Assembly: GCF_036785885.1 (NCBI RefSeq)
Contig: NC_092326.1
Coordinates: 7,903,787 to 7,967,786, forward strand
Direction of reading: 5' to 3'
Length of the DNA stretch: 64,000 nucleotides
From: Coffea arabica
Taxonomy: Eukaryota; Streptophyta; Magnoliopsida; Gentianales; Rubiaceae
The notes under the pieces were generated by a model that was not told the DNA's origin, did not search any database, and saw only the letters and a list, made by a program, of their open reading frames with translations. Made by a program: the position numbers and the translations under genes. Positions 37,932 through 53,819 of this stretch are shown one piece after another (within the stretch, counting starts at the first letter, position 1; every line of letters begins with the position of its first letter).

Positions 37932-38579
37932 CAAAATCCGGTATTAGAGGCTGAACAGATTTAGAGACATTTGGAAGAGGGCCTATAATCTGCGATCTCA
38001 TACATTCTTGTTGACTTGAATGTTTTTTCTGAGATCTCTGAACTTTCAATGCATGAGCTTTCTCTTTCCGATGATGTCTTAAAGTTACGCTTTGGCTATT
38101 TGCAAATTCAAATGACGCATCCATACCACTTTGCGTACTATTTGAATTTATATCGAATAAAGACAACCTGGGAAGAGACTGAACAATAGAAAGCTCAGTC
38201 ACAATCTTAGGAAGGTCTACAATCTGATTTTCTAAAGAGGCTACCTCAAAAAGTTGGTTTGTTTGAGATGCTTTGGCCTGTGATCTCACACTCATTTGTG
38301 TAGGATACTCTGTCAGGTTGGAAGTGTGCCTCCCTGTAAACTGGAATAGTGCAGGCGTACACACTTGCATATTACTCAAATTTACAGGTGGCGAGGAAGA
38401 CGCAATAGCAGAAGGCAAAGCTCCTACACTATGACATTTTATTGCTCTATCTAATCGTTTCTTTTTCCATCTGAGAACTGCATCTTTTCTATAATTTTTT
38501 TCCTCATCATTTGACCCACCTCAAACTGAGAAATCACAGTAGGCACATTATCACAATTTTCTTTGATCACAGAGTCCAT

Positions 38580-40438
38580 GACAAAAAAAGAAAATTACTA
38601 TGCAAGGCTTTCTATATGGAACAGACATTCATTCTCATCATGTGAAGGCTTTTACTCTCATAATAGAAAGAAAACCATTAACTACATCGTGTATCTCACA
38701 ATCATGTAAAAATGAAACAGATAACAATTAATATGCCTGAAGCTTAAAACTTTTAACATGAGACACACAACCTGTAATATAATCAACAGCCGATAAAATC
38801 CAAATCCCTTAAACAAAAAGAAGCAGCATAAAATTTAGTTTCTTAGACAAACCTGAGAACTGAATATACCAACTTGTTGGAGCAAAAGATGCACACCAAA
38901 TAGAATAGCCAGCTTCAGTTGAAGAGACAGGTCGACATTTTGTAAGCATAGGCAAAAAAAAAAAAGCAAATTCAGTATAAGAAAAGGAAGAATAAAGATT
39001 CACAATGAAAAAAAAAACTAAAGAATTACAGTAGCAGTGCTAGACGCCGTTTTCATAACTCCATAAAACTTATTGTTTAGTTATGAGCTAGAAGTATAAA
39101 AATATGCTTTCAAGTAAAGTAAGCACATTGTGAGAAGAAAATCAATCAAATTAATAAATGATGGTCTTATAACTCTCATTATTGATCCATTAACTATTAC
39201 GTTAAGTTTTACTGCTAGCGAAAACACAGTCAAATGATCTGAGCCCAAAACATTGTCTAGATAAGCTGTTTACTAATATTGTTATATAATGGTGAAAATC
39301 AGAAAAAAAAAAAAACTTGATCCTATAAGGTTATGAAGACATGTCTACCTGTGGTAGAGGTGATAGTTTGCAGATTTAGAGACTTTGAGATCATGGCATT
39401 TATGAATCATTAACATATTCTTAGTGACAATTTTAGTCTTTATTGTTGATAGGAAGTCAACGTGGCCATGGTCTCCTATATCCCTGTATATGGCTGAAGT
39501 TGCAGCTGTTTCCTAAGTTGCTATAATACATGGCTTCTACATGGATGTTTAGTTAATTAATAAGTAGACTGATAAATCTGTTTTTTAAGGAGAGGCCAAA
39601 GAAAAAGTGCAATGGAAAATAATTAAGTATACAGGTTCTTCATAGATCATAATCTTAAGTGACTATAGTTTCTGCAGTAGTATTTTTGATTCATGATATA
39701 TGTAGTTTTTGCACCATAACCTACCAAAATTTGATTTACAAAAAATTTCTTGAAAGGGAACGAAAATTTGTCAACAAATATTGAAAAAGCAACATCCTTT
39801 TTTTTTCAGAAAAAAACAAAGTATCAATTCCAATATCTTAAGTAAAGTCAAGAGGTTGATATCAATGGCAAGAAGTGAACTTTATCTAAACGAAACTGAT
39901 CATCAAAATATCTAAGCTTCTAAATTGGCCGAAAATGAAAAATCAAAAAGCTAATTGAACGGCTAACCCAAACACAACTGCAAAAGGAACAACAAAGAAT
40001 GCAAGCAATGCAAATTAAATAGGAAAAAGAAAAGAAGAATAAACCTGATTAAGTGAAGTATTATATTGAATTACAGATCGAATTACAGGAGCAAAAAAAC
40101 CATTTGAAATATTACAAATGAAAAGGACCCTTACCAAAGCTAGAGGCAGAAAAAGCTCCGTTCCAAACGCAAGGTCTTCAGAGAAAGAAATACACCCTTT
40201 ATATGGGCACTTTCTTTTCTTTTCCTTTTTAAAACCTAAAAACCTAAATTACTACTCACTTAATGTCTATCACATCAAATCCCTGAAAATATGATTTAGA
40301 ATTACGGCGTTCATGGGAAAATTGGATGGTTGCAAAACCAATTCTAGTACAAATGAAAGAAATCAAACGGCTGGCCACTTTTGTGGGGAAAAATCCCTGA
40401 ATTTTGGGGGAAAAAGAAAACACCTAATCTCTTAGGGA
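38580..40438 (-). other. Helitron 5-prime region, non-coding
   Basis: No protein-coding content recognised. It probably holds the RepHel leader and a long leader intron: a donor-like TTTG|GTAAGG lies about 70 bp downstream of the TATA site. The minus-strand sequence just inside 40438 reads TCCCTAAGAGATTAGG and is preceded by A, so 40438 is one candidate for the Helitron TC terminus. Confidence 0.45.
40197..40205 (-). promoter_or_regulatory. Putative RepHel promoter TATA box
   Basis: The minus strand reads CCATATAAAGGG, followed by a pyrimidine-rich leader and a donor-like site near 40131. Position and orientation fit the RepHel transcript. Confidence 0.5.
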
Positions 40439-42207
40439 TTTCAAGCCTTCCATCCTTCCAAGTACAATAAGCATGTGAAGGAGCCATCTTTGCTATAGGA
40501 AGGGAAGAGTACTTGCTGGTACTTTCACCCGAAGAAGAAGAAAAGAAGAGATGCTGGTTTCTTGTTTGTCTGAAATGTTTGAAATGAAATGGACTGGTTG
40601 TTTGAAGTGTTCGTCTGAAGTGTTTGAAATGAAATGGGTCCCATTGGTTCTATTACAATGTAACGGGCAATGGAATGTCTTCTTGCTGGTTCTGTTGGTT
40701 TCTTGTATGCCTTTGTTCCATTGTCGCTCTCATTAAAAAAAATCCAGCCAAGTGTCAAATAAGTACCAAGCCACTTGTCAAAAAAAGAGCTGCTACAGTG
40801 ATCACCACTCTCTTTTTATTATACTTGAAGGAAGTCAAATCATCAGACATTGTCGAGCATAACCGCCTGGCACTTGTGAAACTTAAGAGGCACCAAATCC
40901 CCAGTCGCATATTATGGTCGCTACGCAATCGCACAATTGCAGTCATTTAAAACACCCCACGTGAGGTATGTATTTTGATTTCTCTTCTCTATCCTCTACC
41001 CAAGTCCAAAACAACTCCTTCCATCATCTATAGCTAATTTAGGAGTTGAGAATAAAAAAGAAAAAAAAGAGAAATATTGAGTTATACGAAAAGGAAGAGA
41101 AGAAAATTTAATATTATTTAGGAGTTTATAAAAGATAGGAGATGATTTTAAACACATAAGTCAATAAAATTTCATTAAATAGCTTTTCAAAAATAGAATG
41201 GACAATTTAAATTTTTTTTTGTAGGCTTTCCACAACTTTCCTCGTTTCTTGCCCATATTGGACGGAAGATTCTTTTTAATTATAGCTGATCTTTACCTAC
41301 TTCCAAATCATTCGACCTTTTTTTTTTCTATGTCACTAAAACTCCCAAACGATGGAAACACCTACGTTTCTCTTCCTTTGTTTTCTTTTCTATTCAAATC
41401 TCATTTCCCAAACTAGTTAACTCACCAGTAGCCACCGCCACCATCACCACCAGACATGCAGCCAGTTCCTATTTCCCAGAAAAGTGTTTAACATCCATTT
41501 GTATGGAAGCCCAGGAATATTTAAGGTTAATATTCAAACTTTTTCTGCACCCAAACTCCAATTTAATCAGTAAATTAAGCATTATACCTTGTGAGTGTCT
41601 TTTAACTTAGATTCTATGACTTTGTGACAAAATCGTATCAGAAATGGTGAAGGTCTAAAGTCAACCCCTTAACTAAAACTTTATGGACCTAGTTTTGATT
41701 TCTGATGATGTTACTTCCATGAGTGGAGGGCGGCTGCAGCAGAATTATTGGGTTATGGTTTTTAAAACTTAAGATTTGTGTGTGTTAGTTGCTGGTTGTT
41801 GGTGGGATTTGCGGAGGGACCTGCCATGGCAGTTGGATTGAGGTAGATGGGTGGATTGGTGAAGGCGAATTCAGAGGAAGGGAAGTATTTTTTTTTTTGT
41901 GAGAAAGGGAAGAAACGAAACGTAAGGCGCCGAGTTAGGTTGCCCCATGGTTCATTCCTTTATTCAGCAAAGAAGGAAGTTCACTGGCTTACCTGCTTTT
42001 TGCCTCTTTAAATGAGACATAAACTTTTTACCAGTAGGAAGGAAAAAGTGAAGGACTATCGATTAATTAAAACATAACAACATCATCTGCATTTACTAAA
42101 ATAACGGGAAAAATATTATCTCCAATCTTGATTTTCCAACATTGGACAGAAACCAACTCTCCCGCATTCCAGCCTCTAGTTGGGCAAGAGCATGCAGAGA
42201 TTTAAGC

Positions 42208-43246
42208 TATGTTTTCAGACTCGGACCGGGTATCGACTCGGTCAGGGTCAGGGGTCAATGGGTTCGACCGGGTTCGACCGGGGGTTAAATCAGATGACGT
42301 CATAAATAAAAATTATTTAAAAATTAAAATATTATATTTAAAATATCTAAGATCATGTTAATATTAACAAAGGTATATTCATATATGTTTAATGTTTCAA
42401 ATGTATTTAACAATAAAATACAAAGAAATTAGAATAATCAAGGAGCAATTTATATTATTTAATGAATATTAACAAGTTTAGAATTAAAATTATGGACTTG
42501 ATTAAAAAATAACACCAAACTTTAGGACAATATTTATAAAGTATGAAATATTTGAGGTATATTAATAGTTTTTAACAACTTAAGGATCAAAACATAATAT
42601 TGAAAATGTTTTGATCCTATATCAGATGAAAGTGCTTTGAAGTTTGACCCTACGCCACACCTCTCATTTCTTCCTCTACTCCTGACGGTGTCATTTCATC
42701 TTCCTGCAACTCCTTTCTTCATCTTCCACGCCATTCTGCAACTCCTTTCTTCTTCTTCATCTTTTTTTTTTATTTCATTTTCATTCTTATTTTATTAGTT
42801 ATTTGTTCTCAAACCCATGAAATATCATGCTTTTATCTGATTTCTGCAAACTGTTCTCTTCTCCACGCTCTTTTTTGCATTTTTTGGTCTCTTTTTTTCT
42901 TTTGAATACAAGATCTAAGATTATATCTTATTTTAAAAAAGGGGTAAAACATTGATTTTTCATGCTTGAATTGAACTCAAAGAGTGAAAATGGATTTGCG
43001 GAGGAGGGAGAACTCACAAGGATTTGGGGTTAAGAGGTCAGGAAGGGTAAAAAAGAATTTAAAAATGGAGAATAAGAAAAACCCGGTTCGTACGGGTTCT
43101 TCAGGTTTCCGGTCAAACCTGATCAAAACCGGGGTTTGACCGAGTCTTGACCAATCCGAGTTTTTAAGATAGCTCGGACCGGACACTTGGCCGGTTCCCG
43201 GTTCAACCGGTCGGACCGGCCGGTCCGGTCCGAGTTTGAAAACACA
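42208..43246. mobile_element. Mutator-like element, copy 2
   Basis: Same 1039 bp element as 1770-2808, with agatttaagc duplications at 42198-42207 and 43247-43256. Confidence 0.8.
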
Positions 43247-43391
43247 AGATTTAAGCATCCATTGCCAAGCAAAAATAGTTTAGATGTCATTTGGCATCAA
43301 AAGCAACAACAAAGGATAGAGATAATGAGGGAAACTCTTCATTTCAACAAGTATCCTCACCTTGGTAGATTTCTACCAATATTTTCAACTA

Positions 43392-43749
43392 CTTTCTCCG
43401 TCCCACTTTAATAGTTCTGTTTTCCTTTTTCGTTTGTCCCAAATTGTAGTCCACATTCCAATTGAAGAATGTAATTGTCTTTTAATTTTTCTAAAATATC
43501 CTTATTTAATGTAAGTTGTTATTATTATAGACTACTTTATTTAATATAAATTGTTAGCATTGAATATAACCTACCCCATTTAATGCATTTAGATTTTTCA
43601 AAATATATTAATATACGAAAAGCCAACTTTATTTAATGCAAGGGTATTTTAGGAAACTAGTAATCCAAATTTGTTTTTCTAACAAAGTTAACTACTTTTT
43701 CTTAAACTGTATGAAAAAAATACTAGGACTATCAAAATTGGAGAGGGAG
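43392..43749. mobile_element. Stowaway-type MITE, copy 2
   Basis: Same as 2954-3311, flanked by TA on both sides. Confidence 0.7.
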
Positions 43750-44932
43750 TATATCCTAATAAAGACTACACCAGACCGTGATTCTCGTACAAGCGCCTTA
43801 TCCTAGCAAACCAAAGTGGTAACACTTGAGACTACTATTAGCGGCAACATGCCAGAAACTTCTGCTGCCCTGAATCCACTTTCAGCCATTGTGGTCCATC
43901 ACTAATTTATCCTAATGGACATTATGCCCTGAATGAATCAAGACACAGGCAACTCCCTATTCATTACTACTTCAATCGAGTTATGGCATTTCTACCCCAC
44001 TCCAGCAATTATGACAGTCATACAGCCCTCTTAGTAGCAGCTTTTGGTGTCTCCTAGAAACGATCAAGGTTCTTACTACTGATTCTGTTTCATAACATCA
44101 ACATGACAGGAATTTCACCAACTTCACTGCTAACTTGCAATCAGCTCTATCCGGCTCTGCTGAAAATGTATAGCAAATCTGCTCCTCCAACTTTTCTAGA
44201 GTTCTTGATAGCTTGCAGCCTCAACCATAAAAAATCAATCAATTTAACCTCTTCTCAAACAGGACAAAAATGGCATCATCCAGCTACTCTGGTGGCTCTC
44301 ATTTACTTCATGATCTTCACTCAATAAGACCAGATTTGACACTGGACTTCACAATGGAAACCGTTTCCTACATAAGGACAAAAAAGCTTTATAGCTTCTC
44401 ATTTTGCTAAAGATCCCAGGCAACAAAACCAAGGATGTCACTCATTTGCAGAGAAAGTGGTCCCACTATTATTACATGCAAATGCATCATCTTAATCTCC
44501 AGAATCCGCAAATATGAAAACAGTGGCTAAAAGGTCTACTTCCTGCTCTTACAACGAAGGCTTCATTTTTACAGTCCCCATTCTTCATTTTCCTCGTCGC
44601 TCTACCACTCTCAAAATGAGTTCAAAATAGAAAGACCAATTACTCTTAAAAGGTCAACTACTGATTAACTGATGAATGCATTTGTTTGCAACTCTGAATG
44701 GTTTCAACTAAAGATGTTCAAATACTTGAGAACAACTTGTTAGACAATAGGACGTTTTATTTTTTAGATCACACCATCCATGGTTTCATCAAACAAAAGG
44801 ATCTTTATCCAGTGAAAATAATCTTTTTAACTAACCTCTTTATTCAAAGAATCGAAATTTTTAAATTTTCGCTACATATACATATTTGATTCCTTATAGG
44901 AAGGATTTTGGAAGGAGAGTCAATGGGAAGAG

Positions 44933-45755
44933 TAGAGGTGGCAAATCAACCCACTTAACTAGATTTATCCATACCCGTTCATGAATAGATGGGTATGGGT
45001 ATCTTAAATTTTTGTATATGGGTATAAATGGGTTACCCAATAATACCCATTTAATAAATGGGTATTATTGGGTAACCCATCAAACCCAATTAACCCATTT
45101 AAAATTCTCTTCCCCCCAAGTCTCTTCTTTTCCCCTACCTTTTTTTTGTCAAGTTTTTCATTTTGTCATGATGTTAACATTATTATTATTATTATTATTT
45201 GTTGGTTTTATCTTATTATTTTATTTTTTCTTAGTTTGTTTATTTGCTCATTTTTTAGCATTACCAATTTATGATAAATTTTAGTCTATTTTCTTATCTT
45301 TATAAAATGAAAATTTAAATTTATATATGAAAAAAATGTTAGGGGTTCAAAATTTTTGGATTAAATTTTTATATTAATTTTTATAGTACTTAATTCAAAT
45401 TTTTATATTCGTATTATTCAATTATTAAATAATAGGTAATTTTGTGATATAGAGTATAAATGAAAAAAATTGGTAATTAAGTTTATTGAACATTATAAGT
45501 AAATATTTAAAACTAATGATGGGTACAAAGAGTGGTATAAATTGATAACCTAGTTTACAAAAATGAATTTAAATAAGTTTGCAAAAAGTTAAAATAAATG
45601 AGTTATAAATGGGTAATTGGGTTACCCAATTCATTTTTTGACTTTTCCATTTATACCCATCTAATTAAATGGGTATAAATGAGTTGATTCACGTATACCC
45701 ATTACCCATTTTACCCAACCCAAACCCGTCTAAGTCACCCATTTTGACACCTCTA
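44933..45755. mobile_element. hAT element, copy 2
   Basis: Same as 4495-5317, with the gggaagag duplication at 44925-44932 and 45756-45763. A further hAT-like tip lies at 45769-45780. Confidence 0.88.
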
Positions 45756-48227
45756 GGGAAGAGCGGCTAGAGGTGTCAACAGTTGGGGTTTTGCTAACAA
45801 TGGACTGGCTCGGCTCCAAGTGGCAGCAGTAGTGGTAATTTTAAGAGCTCACTAGACGATTGGAGTGTTTGTAGCAGTGACATGGTGAGAGGTGGAACCA
45901 GAAGATTGAAAAAAAAGTTTTAGAAATTTTATTTTGACCTATCAAATTACGAATGAGCTCATAATTTGACCGAAAAGGCTAAAGTGTAATTAAATATTAA
46001 ACTTTTAAGCAAAAACTATGTTGTGTTGACAAATCTATCCTCCATTTTCTTGATTTGTTGGACTTGATGATAGAAACGAAGGGAATGATGAAAAATATGC
46101 ACCTAACAAATCTGATGGATAAGTATAGTCTTTTAATAAAGGGCCAAAAAAATATAAAAATAAAAATTTAATGGCCAATTGGGCAATTTGCTCATTGATA
46201 AACTATTGAATTATCCAACAAAAACAATACTATAGCTATAAGGGTATATTGAATCAACTGAACACTAGACAAGTAGGACAACGAACCCTTATACTATAGG
46301 TACAAGGGCATAATATATGTATCACATCCAATATTAAATCAACTCAACACTAGACAAGTGGGACTTAGAACCCCAGGATGACTTCCATAATTTAAAGATG
46401 AGACGTTCCGTATCATTTAATCCATTAACTAAATGAATCCTTTTATTAGGGGATGCGGGGCATGGCATTTTCATCCCCTTAAAACCTTTGTACGGGAGGA
46501 CACGAGATTTGTCAACAATTCTAACGCCCAATGCACAATGGTGGAAGAATTACTTTTGAGCATAAATTACACGCCCAAAATTATTAAATCTAATTACTAG
46601 TAAGTAGTAACTCACGTTGACAGTTATTTGTGGGAGACACATTAAATTTGCATGGGCGGATCTTGGAATTTCGACTTGGGGAGCAGCTCCAAGATTTTTA
46701 AACTTTTTTCCATCAGAAAATAGATGACTAGGTCCATCAAAAATATGAATTGCTCCTCCCTCTCGCTCCCAAATGTTTCTTCAAGTTCCAAGCAAAGAAT
46801 TCCAATGTCTATACACATCATGTTTTCCGCCTTCAAAGCTCAATTTTTGGATTAGCTGCAGTGAACTTGTGTTAAACATTTGTTTTTTTCTTGTTAAACA
46901 TTTTTTTTTTTTGCCTTTCTTATAAAAGAAAACAAAAGAAGTATACCAAGCTATACAAGGTCGTTTTGTGGGTGATTGAGTAGATTTCTTCACTATTTAA
47001 TTACGAGTAAATCTTACATGCACTGATAATGTATACACTATCACCATTAGATGTATTACACATGTCCAAAATTTGAATTTCAAGTTCAAACTTACATTAG
47101 TTGTCATTCATCTAATATAATAGATTAATCCTTTAATTATACTATTGGATGGTTAAAGTACTAAATTTGCTTGTAACTAATAACTAGACATTTCCCACTT
47201 TGACTTTTGTTGGGATCATTACAAAAGACGGAATTCAATGACGGAGTTCAAAGTAGTATATAAAGGGAAAAATAATTTCATCGCTAAAAATTAATGCAAA
47301 TCTTTTGCTCGACAAACTAATTCATATTTCTAACTAGAATTTCTCAAATTTTTCTGCATTTATTACCACACCTTATTTATTTATTACTTGGTAATATCTG
47401 GCTAAGAATTGGCTAGAATTTGCTTCCAGCGCTAAAAATTGTTACCGTGGTTAAATTTATTTATGTTAGGAGAAATATATTAGACTGTAAATTTGATTCA
47501 TTCTTGTTCATCTGGAGATATAGGTAGTGCTACAGAGTAAAAAAACCACTCAATGAGAGGTTGCGGTTACAATTGTACAAGTCTAACCACAATCGACCCT
47601 ATATTTCCCAATTGATGTCAGAATTTTCTACACACAAAATATGATTTTGTTATTAAACTACCCTATAGCCTCTTTTGCGCCAAAAAAAAAACCCAAATTA
47701 GAATTTATCCACCAAATTAAAATGATGTTAATCAAGCCCAAAAATTTTGGGTTTAGAAAACAACCCTATAGCCTTTTTTTTCTAAGTTTTTAAGGTTCAA
47801 CAAATATTTTTCATTTTTTTGTTATTCTTTCCCACAAATTTAGGGTACAATCTTGTTTCATATGTCAAAAAGAAACTTAAATTTAAATAAAGGAAAGATT
47901 ATCTTTTCTTTGTCCTTTTTTTTTGGGTTCAAATTTCAATAAACATTTGGGCGAGCTCAAGGTTTAACCAATCTGCAATTAACAATAATCCTTAAATGGA
48001 GCTACAACCCATGTATTAATTAGGTCCCACTAACTCAACCCACGGCTGAAAAAAGCCCGGCATCTAAGGTGACGTTTGGTTCGTGTTTGGAATCGAATTC
48101 GAATTAAATTTGGAATTGAATCAGTCATTCCAATACATCTGTTTGGTTCAATACTAGGAATGTATATCATTACTATAATTGATGTTTGGTTCGTTGGTTC
48201 TTTCAAAATGGAATATAAGAAATTTTT

Positions 48228-48748
48228 ACTAATTAAATGTATTAGAATAAATATATTAGTAAATTTAGTATAACTAATTAATAATTTCTATTAGTAAACA
48301 TGTATAATTGATAATATCAATTATATTACATATAGTAATATACATTATATAATATATATAAATAATAATATTATTATTATAAGTTTGTAACTAATTAAAT
48401 TAAATATTATATATATAATTAAATATAATTATACAACTATTATAATATAAATATATAATTATAATTATATAATAATTCTATGCACATATAATATACATTT
48501 ATAAATAATATAACTACATTATTATATAATATTCATAAATTTATAATATATATATTATATAAATATAATTATATTTAATTAAATAATTATAATATATATT
48601 CATATAATATATTATATATGTGTATATAATAATTATAATTATAATAATTATAAATATATTATATAATTATACTAACATTATAATAAAATATATAATTATA
48701 ATATATATATTTGATATATGATTTTATATATGTGTAAAATTATATATT
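48228..48748. repeat. AT tract, copy 2
   Basis: Same length and sequence as 7790-8310 as far as compared, which is unusual for DNA that is hard to replicate and to sequence. Confidence 0.85.
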
Positions 48749-48958
48749 AATTTTTTTAATGGGTGACGGGACGGGCCTCATTTCTAAACGGGAATTAGAC
48801 TTGAGTTTTGTCCCAAACCCTCCAGGTTACTAGGAAATTGGAAAATTGGAAAACTTCGAATTTTTAGAAATAATTTCAAATTTCCAATTTCTATAGTAGT
48901 AATCTAAATAATAATTATGGAGTTTATATCAATTCTCCGTTCCAAAACCCTCCGTTAT

Positions 48959-49128
48959 GAGTGTGTTTGGACAGCCAATTATTTGGCCAAATATATTTGC
49001 TGACATCACCATTACAATTTCCAATACACCTTTTTATCTTCCCAATTACCTTTTTATCTCACATACATCACATCACAAAAAATGGTACAGTAAAAATATT
49101 TCAAATAACTTACAATCCAAACACACTC
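48959..49128. mobile_element. MITE with 13 bp TIR, copy 2
   Basis: Same as 8521-8690. Confidence 0.75.
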
Positions 49129-50588
49129 ATTATGTTTACCTCTTGTTAGGTTTTGCCAAATTACTATCTTGACCCTTAGATTTGACCATATTACCGAAAG
49201 ACCTCCAAATACAAAAAATTCATAACGTTTACACCCTTGTCGTCAATCAATTAGCGTTGACCACTGACATTCAAACGAAATTAGTATAAAAGTTATGTTG
49301 AGGTCCTAAAATACCCTTCAAGCCTAAATTGTATTCCTTGTTCTACCAACATCCAAAATTCTAGCCTTATCAAAATAGGCGACGGTTGGTCTTTGGCAAA
49401 TGATTAGAGCCACCACTCTCGCAACCTCAGTCTTTAATTATTTAAATCCTCTTTCAAAGGAAAAAAAATCTTTGTACTCAATTTATTGTGTACAAGTTTT
49501 ATTATCATGAAATCTACCAAAAACTAACCATGAAATTCATACAGATTAAACCCAATATTACCTCTTCCACCGCCAAATTCATGCCAAACTCCGGAAACTT
49601 ATGTCCACATATAAATTCCATAGTTTTGATTGAAATAAATAAGATAAAGTTTTGAACAGATTATCAAGTACATATAGGTAAATCAAGCTAGAATTATTAT
49701 TCAGGCGACGCCAAATGAATCAACAAGGACCCAACTCTCAGATTTGAAGCAAACTTGGTTCAATTTTATATTGCATTGATTTATGCATATATGTGTGTTG
49801 AAGTGGTATTACACGGTTCTCCCTTTTTGTATAATAGATTCAACTCCAAGAGGATGATGCATGTTGAAATTGATTCAAATGATAGACATAAAATTTTCCT
49901 ACATATTTTTCAATGCCAATGCTGGCATCCGTATTTGCCATGTGAGGCCATTGAGTAATGGTCCTGATCAAACTCTTTAAAATATCTCCTAATTTCAATG
50001 GCGAATGTATCTTTCTACTCAATATTCAAATCTTCTTTTCTTTTTATTTTTTTGACTAGTAGCACACAAATTTATTCCCTTGATTAGGTTAAGAAAACGT
50101 CGAAAAATTTTGCATGCTTATATACTTTAGGATACTTAACCAAATAGAATTTGAAAATTTTCAAACCCTTGATTATTGATGTTCTTTTGTTGTTGGCTTT
50201 TTTTTTTAATTCTTTTTTTCTTGGTTTGTGTAAACCCATTTTTTGTCCTCTTTCCCTTGTTTTGGTTCCGTATTTAAAGTTTGATCTTAATATATTTTTC
50301 TTTTTTCCTTATAATCTGGTTGTTAGTTTTTTCCACTGTTCTACGACCTTTGTTTGAATTTCTTGTTTCATTTTCACATAAGAATGGCTCTTTCTAGATT
50401 CTTTGATTGTATTGCAATTCTTTTAGCACTAGGGTACTTTGTGTCATTTTGATTTGTTTGTTAACTAACATTTGGACGGTGCAACTGATAGGGGGACAAA
50501 AGTTACATGGTCAAACATCAGGATCAATTTGTAATTTGGCCTAACTTTGAGGGAGGTAAATGTAATTAACCCGATTTTTAACGGCGCG

Positions 50589-50635
50589 TAGGGTTTTCTG
50601 AGTAATCAGCCTCCGCATCTCCTATATAACCCTAA
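50589..50635 (+). promoter_or_regulatory. RPL18A core promoter, copy 2
   Basis: TATA and telo-box arrangement identical to 10151-10197. The intronic telo-boxes are at 50772-50780 and 50840-50848. Confidence 0.75.
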
Positions 50636-50729
50636 CAAAACCCTTCTCTCTCTTTTTCAAACGCCTCTCGCCGTCACGCACCCCGGTACACACAATACAC
50701 AGTGCACAGAGAGAGAGGAGAGCGCTGAA

Positions 50730-52966
<2,237 letters not shown>

Positions 52967-53819
52967 CATGTTTGGTCTTATTGGATATGAGTAAGCCTGT
53001 GACTGATTTCTGCAATTTTGTTGCTGTAGTTCTAAGTACTTTTATTTGCTGGACTAGGTCGCTGCAATGAGTGAGAAAGATCTTTATATTGCTGTGGATG
53101 GTTAATTATTTTGGTTTCAAAGGATATCAAACGCTATCATTCCTTTTATGTGTCTTGCGAATGAGTGCTCTCATATCTAGCTTTTAGAATAGTTGGCCTC
53201 TATTTTATCTGGAGTCAGTCTCTGGGTAAGTGTTTGTTACTAGTAGCTGGTTGGTTCCGACAGAAAAGCATTTGTCTGGGGGTTTAAGCTCTCTAGACAG
53301 AGTGAGTCCAGTTGCTGATTTTGAAAATATGGTCTAAATAGATAATTTGACACAATTGCGGGCTGAGCAACAAAGGATCTGTTTGAGTAGCCTGATGCTT
53401 ATTATGAGCTTATATTTCAGAGATGGAAACTTTAAGCCGTGCGCATTCAAAATTTGGATTTACGTACGAAAATAAATGGCCTTTGCAGCTTTCTCCAATT
53501 TAGCAAAATCTATGGATATCTATAATACACAAAATAGATCATCAGCTAGATTCATGTGTTGAATGCGAAATTGAACACCATTGCAACTTGGATTAAGGTT
53601 GATACGGTGATTCGTGCACACTAGATCACTACTAGCCTTTGCTGGAATATTCAGTATTTATCAGTTTTACTCTAGTTATTTTCCAACTGATCACTTTCCA
53701 ATGCGATTATTATCAACTAATCCCTTTCCGCAGCGATTCTTCATCACAAAAACGCCTCACGCGCTGAGGCTAGCAACTAGGATAATTAATCTGTGATTAT
53801 TTTGCAGAAAGATTAACTG

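Larger units (their letters stand above)
31161..38579 (-). pseudogene. Helitron RepHel (HUH Rep plus PIF1-like helicase), decayed
   Basis: Rolling-circle transposase of the Helitron. A likely start is ATG 38579 (MDSVIKEN). The N-terminal region is split by an LTR element. It is followed by a CPHCG cysteine motif (about 35390) and the Helitron N-terminal block (HGGHCHS, PLLFPFGE). The Rep domain has GKPDIFLTMTCNLNW, the HUH motif PHAHFL (about 33925-33912) and the two-tyrosine motif YIYKYICKG (about 33515-33490). The helicase has Walker A (GPGGTEKS at 32488-32465, normally GGTGKT), Walker B (TIWDEAP), GGDFRQ, NKAQGQT and VGLSRSR. Damage includes in-frame stops at about 34997, 34340, 33954, 33524, 33146, 32921, 32636 and 32228, an extra base in a T run (33794-33800) and frameshifts near 38500, 34250 and 31990. 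The helicase end at 31161 is intact. Confidence 0.9.
27773..40206 (-). mobile_element. Degenerate autonomous-type Helitron
   Basis: On the minus strand the order is promoter-like TATA (about 40204), RepHel pseudogene (38579-31161), RPA1-like gene (31057-28138), terminal hairpin (27807-27782) and terminal CTAG ending at 27773 followed by T. This is the standard layout of plant Helitrons, with a HUH Rep/PIF1-helicase protein plus a replication-protein-A-like protein. The 5-prime TC end is not certain; it lies upstream of about 40206, with one candidate at 40438. The element is interrupted by an LTR element (36095-37931) and both genes are broken, so it cannot move on its own. Confidence 0.88.
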
